Assembly (NCBI GenBank): GCA_963969365.1
Contig: OZ017747.1
Span: 3,410,001 to 3,474,000 of the forward strand
Length of the DNA: 64,000 nt
Origin: Asterochloris sp. CNOR1
Lineage: Eukaryota; Chlorophyta; Trebouxiophyceae; Trebouxiales; Trebouxiaceae
Direction: 5' to 3'
This document shows, piece by piece, positions 57,917 to 64,000 of the stretch. The translations under genes were made by a program, and so were the position numbers. The stretch's first letter is position 1, and each line of letters opens with the position of its first letter. Under the pieces are notes generated by a model. That model did no database searches and was not told where the DNA came from. It worked only from the letters and a program-made list of their open reading frames with translations.

Positions 57917-58581
57917 GTCCAAGATGGTCCCAGATGGCAAGATTGACCCAGCAGATCTGTGATACACCTGAGCTCCTGATGCTGCCAGAAGCAACTCCAG
58001 AGCATGCCGGATCGCATTGGGGTCATTGTCACCTGTTCGTTTACATTGAAACCAATACAGCATTCCTGTCACAGCGCCCCTCTGGAGGCTGCCCCCGCCC
58101 TTGTGGGACCCATGGAGCAGCATGAGGCACTCACTAGTCAAAGACTGAATCTCATCTCCATTTTCGCTGCCCTCGTGCTCTAGAGGGGTCCGCAGGGATT
58201 TCTGCGGCCACAGCTCGGCTCAGGAGCGTGTCTAGAGCTTTCATTGAAACAGGCGGAGGCTCCAGCGCTTCCGGGCACACCATTCTGTGCAGTGGAAGGT
58301 TTGCACTTGCGCCCGCGGCATGCTGCCCCCAACATGCCTGCCACCTGCTGCATGCCGTCTGCCTGCCCCATATCTGCCTTTGTGGGGTAAGGTTCAGCCA
58401 AATTTGATCAATGATCTGTGGCCCATTGCGGGATGGTGCACATGACGATGGCGCACACTGATGCAGAGGTTGAGCCGTACACTGCCCTGGTGTGCTGCAG
58501 ACCACCCTGTCAGCACTTGGATCTGTGAGCAAGGGGTGACAGCAGCTTCTGAGGGCTTGGGAGGGAGAGGGGCCTGGCGAC
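57917..58581. promoter_or_regulatory. Divergent promoter region, RAD9/SWR1
   Basis: About 665 bp between the two start codons, with no supported gene. Minus-strand open frames here lack any recognisable domain. It may hold 5' UTRs. Confidence 0.5.
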
Positions 58582-61500
58582 ATGCCACCCCGCCAGGCTC
58601 GAGGCGGCAAGCGCAGCAGCCGAAGGCTGCAGTCAGGTGCTGTCTTAACTAACTACTCAGGAGGCATCAGGCTGCAGGCTGATCTGTATGCATACCTGGC
58701 ACAGCAGCCCTGGGCACAGCAGGCCTGCTGTGTGCTGGCATGTGCACCCCTGATGGCCAGGAGCCCACCAGATCCACACCTGCCTCACTGTAGCCTTGTC
58801 TTCAGTACTGCTGTGAATCTGAGCTGTCAAGCAAACCCTAAGGTCAGTGGGTGACTGTTCAACAATTGCCTTGCAGGCAGCGACGACGACTCTGATGACC
58901 TCTTCAGCCTGGACGCCAATGGCAGGCCTGTCACCTCCAAGCCAAAGAGGCAGGCCAGGGGAGGCGCCCGGCAGCCTGCCAAGCGGGGCATGGGAGGCAA
59001 GCGAAAGAGCCCGGCCAAGAAAGACGAAGGTACCTGCTGCAGACGATGGCACCAGACAGCTTTGCCTGGTCTGTGAGTGATGGACGTCGCCAATGCCCCG
59101 TCACTGCCCCTGTAAACGCCTATTAATCCTGTGGCAGCAAGTACTGATTAGCTGCAGTATACAACAACATGCAAGTTGTTGTATACTGCAGCTAACCAGT
59201 ACTTTTGCAAATGCCTCTTGTGCCATCCTCCTGGCAGAAGTGTCAAGTGCTTAACTCTGATAAGGCCTGCACGCACCTCTGTGCAGTTTCCATGGGACCT
59301 GCACTTTGGGCATTGCCCTCTAGCGCAGGGTAGCCAAAACAATGCATGTGCTCCCTGCAGACTCATCGGAGGCGGTGACCTCAGAAGACGAGGATGCAGA
59401 GTACGAGGAGCAGAATGAGTCAGATGTGGAGCTGAGCGATGCAGAGGCACGGCCAGCAGCAAAGGGCCCAGCTCGCACATCTTCAGGAGGAGGCCGCGCA
59501 GCATCTGGTGGAGCAGGCCGCGCATCCTCAAGGGGCCTAGCCAGGGCAGGCTCTGGCACAGCCTGGACATTGTCTGGCCGGCAATCGTACCCCAGGTGGG
59601 CCAGCACAGCAGGAAGTGCCCTCCCTGGCTCAGAGGACCATTCAGCAGACCAACCAACCGCTTTCGCCCAGGGGCCCTCAGTCAGCAGACTCCGCCAAGG
59701 TTGATCTTGCTGGCCCATGGGCTTCGCCAGACTACTTTGGCTCCACATCTTGCTGCCGCTGGTACGCCAGCAACATGGGCAGCTGACAAGTCAGACCGGG
59801 GCCTGCCATGCGCTCTTCTCTGAATGTTGCCTGGCCACTTTTGCCTGACATCCTGCACTCATTATACTGCAGTCCAAGCCCAGAAGCAGAGGGAAGCGGG
59901 CCAGTGCTGCCTCAGGAGCCTGTGCCACCTGCTGCAGAGGGACCACAGCCTGCTGGTAAGCCTTGCAGCAGCCCTTTGGGCAGATCCCTAGTCCACTGTT
60001 TTGCTGCATCCTGCACACCAGGTCCCTAGCAAGCAGTTGCCTGCCCTGTAGCCCTCTCTGTTGCTGCCGTGGCAGCTCGTGCCATGTGGCCTCACCTGGA
60101 CTGCCAAGGCCGTAGCATGATCTGCAAATTTCAGCATCACATAAGGGCCCAGCTCAATGATGCTCCGCTGCATTGCTGTATCCTGACATGCCCTCGGGCT
60201 GCAGGCCCCGCACAGCCGCCGCTGCAGGCTGAGACCCAGGTTTCGCTTCAGCCCTCCCCTGCACCTACAGCAGCCCCTGCAGCGGCTGCTGCCGCAGCTG
60301 AGGGCTCCGAGCCAGGCCCCTCTGCTGAGCCCCAGCAGCAGCAGCAGCAGCAGCAGCAGCCTCGCTTGCTCTCATCAGAAGAACCTGATAGTGAGCCAGG
60401 GCGCCAGCAGGAGGAGCTGCAGCGCGTGGAGCAGTGGAAGGCTGACGCCCTCAGGCGGGCACATGAGGACGAGATACTGGCCCAGGCAGCCAAGATTGAG
60501 GCTGCCAACAGGCGCGGCAAGGTGGCAGCCTGCCCAGAGCCCAAGCGCACTAAGGTGGGCGGCAGAATCAAGACAGACGCACGCTGGGCCACTAACTGCA
60601 ACTCTTGCTGGCAGTGCAAAGCATTGGTGATACCCAGTCCCTTTATGCTTCTGGCGCACAGCAGCAGTGGTGAGGCAGTGGTGTCTGCCTGGCATGGCTA
60701 AGACTGTGGCCAGCAGGCAGCACCACCGGGGCCTGCATGTCTGCTTTACACTGAGGTGGTGAACTTCACACAGCACTGCTGGTGAATGAGCCCCCAGCGC
60801 ATGTCAGCTAAGAGCAAGCCTGTGATGGGCACCACCTGCAATGACCTGGCTGCAGGTGCATTGGGACCATTTGATGGAGGAGATGGCCTGGATGGGCAAG
60901 GAGTTTGCCAGGTCAGCAGCCTGCAGGACGTTCCACCGTTGTGCGTGTATCCTGCAACCTTGGAAGGCTGTTCCAACACCTGCCAAGACAGCCCCTGCCT
61001 GCAAGCCCTTGACAGCCCACAATGTATGTCCTCACTTGTCGCTGTTGTGCAGGGAACGGCGCTGGAAGATGACCCACGCCAAGCGCTTTGCTGGGCAGAT
61101 CAAGCGCTCAAACCTAGATGTGGAGAGCCGCCAGCAGGTCCGGGCAAAGGAGGAGCTGCAAGCTTTGCGGAAACAGGCAGCGTTTGTCGGCAAGGAGGTA
61201 GGCATTCAGGCAGAGTGACTGATGGGTCTGTCAAAAGGAGGCATGTGCCCGTCAAAGGCCCTTCTGCCCTGCACAGAAACAGGGGTGCCTCGGCCAGGCA
61301 CAGTGACATGGGTTCTGTACAGGGGCTTCTGCTTTCCATGTGCTGCACTATCTGTGATTGCACCTCACGTGCTCAGTGCAGCATGCTGCGCTGCCTTCAC
61401 ACATTGCGCACCCCTCACGCTGTCTCTGCTGGGAGTAGGTCATGCAGTTCTGGCGCAAAGCTGAACGGGTGGTGGAGTACAAGCGGCGCACAGTGCTGGA

Positions 61501-64000
61501 CGCTCACAAGCGCGAGGCCATGGACAAGCACCTGGACTTCCTGGTGGGCCAGACGCAGCGCTACTCCACCCTGCTGGCGCAGAGGCTGGGCGGTGAGTGC
61601 TGCTGGGGCTGCCTGGTGGCTGCTGGCCTGGCGACTGCTATTGCAGCAAGGATGGGTGCTGAGTGGCATTGGGGCTGCCAAATGCTGCTGGTCTGGTTGC
61701 CTGCCTGCAGAAACAGCCATCATTCTCTGCACTGCAGGTGACGTAGAAACTCCAGAGAAGCCTGCTGCGCTGCCCAGCCCTCAGGCAGATGCACCCAGTC
61801 AGCAGAAGCCCCTAGCACAGCAGCAGCAGCCAGCAACGGCTGATCTAAAAGCTGAGCCAGTGGAGCTCTCAGGAGAGGAGCCAGCAGCACTGCCAGCGAC
61901 AGCTGCAGCTGAGGGGCCGGTAGCCGAAGGCCCTGCTGAAGCCCAGGCTGCCCCTGAAACTGCTGCTGAAGCTGCTGGCGGCAGCACATCACTGGCTGTT
62001 CCGGCCTCAGCAGCAGGTTCCCAGCCGCCGGGGGATGTGGCCCCAGCTGGTGCGGCTGCGCCAGCCCAGGCTGATGCAGACATGGACATGACGACCCCCC
62101 AGGCAGTGGCAGCCCAAGCTGAATGGAGCCCGCCTCCCGAGGACTCTGGTGACGATGATGGGGAGTACAGCACCCTGGGGAGCGAGGAGGATGATGAGGC
62201 CACCCTGGAGGAGGAAGAGGTACTGTGTCTGTGCCCATGCTGTTCTGGTACTGCTTCGCTGCAGGCTGCTGCACTGAAGCCCAAGAGCCAGGTTGAGCAG
62301 GTCTGCCTGAAGCGCTGCACTCCAAGTTTCAGAGAGCCCACTGCATCTCATTGCTGGGAGGCCACTCACTTGCTGCCCTGAGCGTCAGCACTTTGGCCAC
62401 AGCAGCATGGTCTTCTGTAGTCCCAGCTTGCAAAGATTCAGTCTTGAGGAAGCCCTTCTGCAGCTGGAGCTCAAGGCTGAATGCACTGCTGCCACTTGTA
62501 TGTGCAGGCCATGGCAGCTGGGGAGGGCGGACACGTGCGTGAGCTGGATGAGCTGGCCAATGAGGCTGAGATGCCTCTCGAGCAGCTCCTGGCGCAGTAT
62601 GGCATAGCCAAGGGGGAAAGCAGTGCCCTTGCTGCAGCAGGTGAGTCCTTGATGGTTAGCAGAGCTCTGCCGTAAGCACGCCTGCTGTGTCTGATGGGGT
62701 CAACTAATAGTACATGGTGCCAGCTGATCAGCGTCTTGTGGAGCAGCATGGAGAATAGGCTCTGCAACACTGGACCTCTGCTTTGTGAGGACCACAGCTG
62801 CCACACAATCAAATGTCATTTCCTGGGAGTGACGCTGATCATGACCCACTGGCCATTGCATATGCAGGTCCCTCTGGCATCCAGCCTGCTGCTGGCAAGC
62901 GGCGCAGCAACAGAAACAGCGGCATCAATGAGGGTGGCCAGCCACCCAAACGCACCCGCACAGGCAGGTTTGGCAAGGAGACAGCCTCAGAAGTGCCTGC
63001 TGACGATGCTGATGGTGAGCACTCAAACCCTAAGCTGCATCTAATGGCGCCTTGCCTGACTGCGCCAGGGCAGATATCCTTTGAGAATGAGTAGATACAC
63101 AATCTTATCGGCCATGGGTTGCTGAGGCCAGCAGTGAGTCAGGTGCACATGCAGCCCTGCCCACAGCATAAAATGGTGCCTTGACTGTCACAGCAGCATT
63201 CTCCCTGCCTCCGGCTGTTGTGCTTTGCCTGTTCTGGCAACAGAGCAGTGTCTCTCCGGCTGCAGCAAGAAAGTCTGCTTGTCAAGAAGGATTGGAGCTG
63301 ACATCGATTGGATATTTGCCTGGTGTGCATGCCCAATGCTGCTGCACAGCAATTCCAGACTCAGGCTGAAGTGCGATGGCTGACCTTCTGCAGAGCACCA
63401 GTCTGACCACAGCAGCGCAGACCTGCACGCCCTGCTGGACAGCCTGTCGAGACCCCAGCAGCTCCCAGCTCCGACCAGCAAGCGCCAACAGGCCCGTCAG
63501 CAGCAGCAGCAGCAGGCCAACTCGGATTCACCAGCAGCCAGCGGCATTGCCCCTGCTTCGCCAGCTGGGACCGCCACCGAGGCAGCTGCTGACAAGGCTA
63601 CGGCTGCAGTGGCGGGGGCCAGAGTTAAGGACAGGGGCAAGATGCCCCCGCTGCCTGAGCATGCAGCAGACGAGGCGCTTGGGGAGGACACTGCTGGCGA
63701 GGAGGGGGATGAGGAGTACGGGCTGCTGCCAGGGGCCAGCAGTGGGGAGGACGATGAGGAAACCCTGGATGAGGAGGATGCCCTGGCTGCAGCTGAAGGG
63801 GACATCGCTCATGTGAGGGTAGATGAGGGGAAGTTGCAGACAATGACCAGCTGCTGGTCATCTGGTCTACATAGGAGGGAGAGCATGCCCTTGCCACAGC
63901 TGAAAGGAGGGCTGCTGATCAGGTGTAGGGAATCTGTGCAAAGGTGTTGCCCCCAGTGAAAGATGTGCAAAGAGGACGAACTGATGGCAGCTAAGGGGCT
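58582..64000 (+). CDS. SWR1/PIE1-type chromatin remodeller, N-terminal half (continues past the window)
   Basis: Catalytic scaffold of the SWR1 complex that swaps H2A for H2A.Z. Start ATG 58582: MPPRQARGGKRSSRRLQS, joined to GSDDDSDDLFSLDANG (58.88 kb); an acidic exon SSEAVTSEDEDAEYEEQNES (59.36 kb); a poly-Gln run (about 60340) then EEPDSEPGRQQEELQRVEQW; the HSA domain in two exons, VHWDHLMEEMAWMGKEFA (60.86-60.92 kb) and ERRWKMTHAKRFAGQIKRSN (61.05 kb); VMQFWRKAERVVEYKRR (61.45 kb); a long Pro/Ala/Glu tract ending SEEDDEATLEEEE (61.74-62.2 kb); RELDELANEAEMPLEQLLAQ YG (62.53 kb); and a second acidic block EEGDEEYGLLPGASSGEDDE (63.7 kb). HSA plus the EATLEEEE and MPLEQLL motifs fit SWR1/SRCAP better than INO80. 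The ATPase domain lies beyond 64000. Confidence 0.85.
59139..59204. repeat. Near-perfect 66-nt hairpin in an SWR1 intron
   Basis: 30-bp arms (59139-59168 and 59175-59204) differ at one position and flank a 6-nt loop, ATGCAA. The arms include TAGCTGCAGTATACAACAAC. It could be a tiny MITE, or the transcript could fold like a small-RNA precursor. Confidence 0.9.
60333..60360 (+). repeat. CAG trinucleotide run (poly-Gln) in the SWR1 gene
   Basis: About nine tandem CAG codons in frame, flanked by other Gln/Pro/Ala codons. A similar CAG run is at about 63500-63516. Confidence 0.9.

Noticed and set aside
58152-58610. Minus-strand 152-codon frame upstream of RAD9
   Set aside because: It overlaps the SWR1 start codon and promoter and carries no domain.
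60786-62381. A 531-codon plus-strand frame in the SWR1 gene taken as one exon
   Set aside because: Only the part from about 61739 to 62220 is in the SWR1 frame. The HSA exons lie in other frames, so the front half is intron read-through.

Overview
The window looks like nuclear DNA of a green alga, most likely a trebouxiophyte (Chlorella/Coccomyxa-like). The case rests on several plant-lineage traits. These are a chloroplast ClpC/D-type chaperone with a transit peptide, the plant-type fusion of an NAD(P)HX-epimerase domain to pyridoxamine-phosphate oxidase, and a plant-type ORC1 with a PHD finger before the BAH region. Genes have many short introns, and most acceptors end in TGCAG. The algal assignment is inference; no rDNA or organellar marker is present.

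Layout. 1-8065 (+): 3' part of REV3, the DNA polymerase zeta catalytic subunit. 8619-17015 (-): plastid ClpC/ClpD-like AAA+ chaperone, with a small unidentified gene just upstream. 17.7-21.8 kb: two divergent histone pairs, H4(-)/H3(+) and H2B(-)/H2A(+), each gene with one intron and a 3' stem-loop, plus a decayed H4 3' end. 22.3-23.1 kb (-): C-terminal part of a bacterial-type leucyl-tRNA synthetase. 23.5-31.3 kb (-): a kinase domain preceded by a degenerate kinase domain, perhaps one tandem-kinase gene. 31.6-33.1 kb (+): METTL18-type protein-histidine methyltransferase, ending 13 nt from the end of 3-hydroxyisobutyrate dehydrogenase (-, 33.1-35.2 kb). 35.8-37.1 kb: two inverted tRNA-Ala(AGC) genes, one with a 12-nt insertion in its T arm. 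38.1-39.5 kb: inverted repeat around a tandem repeat. 40.6-47.1 kb (-): ORC1. 47.2-50.0 kb (+): organelle-type Hsp70 that appears to lack the substrate-binding domain. 50.0-53.5 kb (+): PDX3. 53.5-54.2 kb (-): IFT-dynein light chain DYNLT2B/TCTEX1D2. 54.4-57.9 kb (-): RAD9. 58.6 kb to the end (+): N-terminal half of a SWR1/PIE1 chromatin remodeller.

Many genes here serve genome maintenance (REV3, ORC1, RAD9, SWR1, core histones). Gene spacing is very tight, with convergent ends 13 and 16 nt apart and same-strand neighbours 25 and 33 nt apart. That fits the polycistronic expression known in green algae.

The most unusual recurring feature is a set of 'ghost' exon edges. At about ten intron-exon junctions in at least four genes, the adjoining intron holds one to four decayed tandem copies of roughly 60-150 bp. 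Each copy spans the splice site and the first or last codons of the neighbouring exon.
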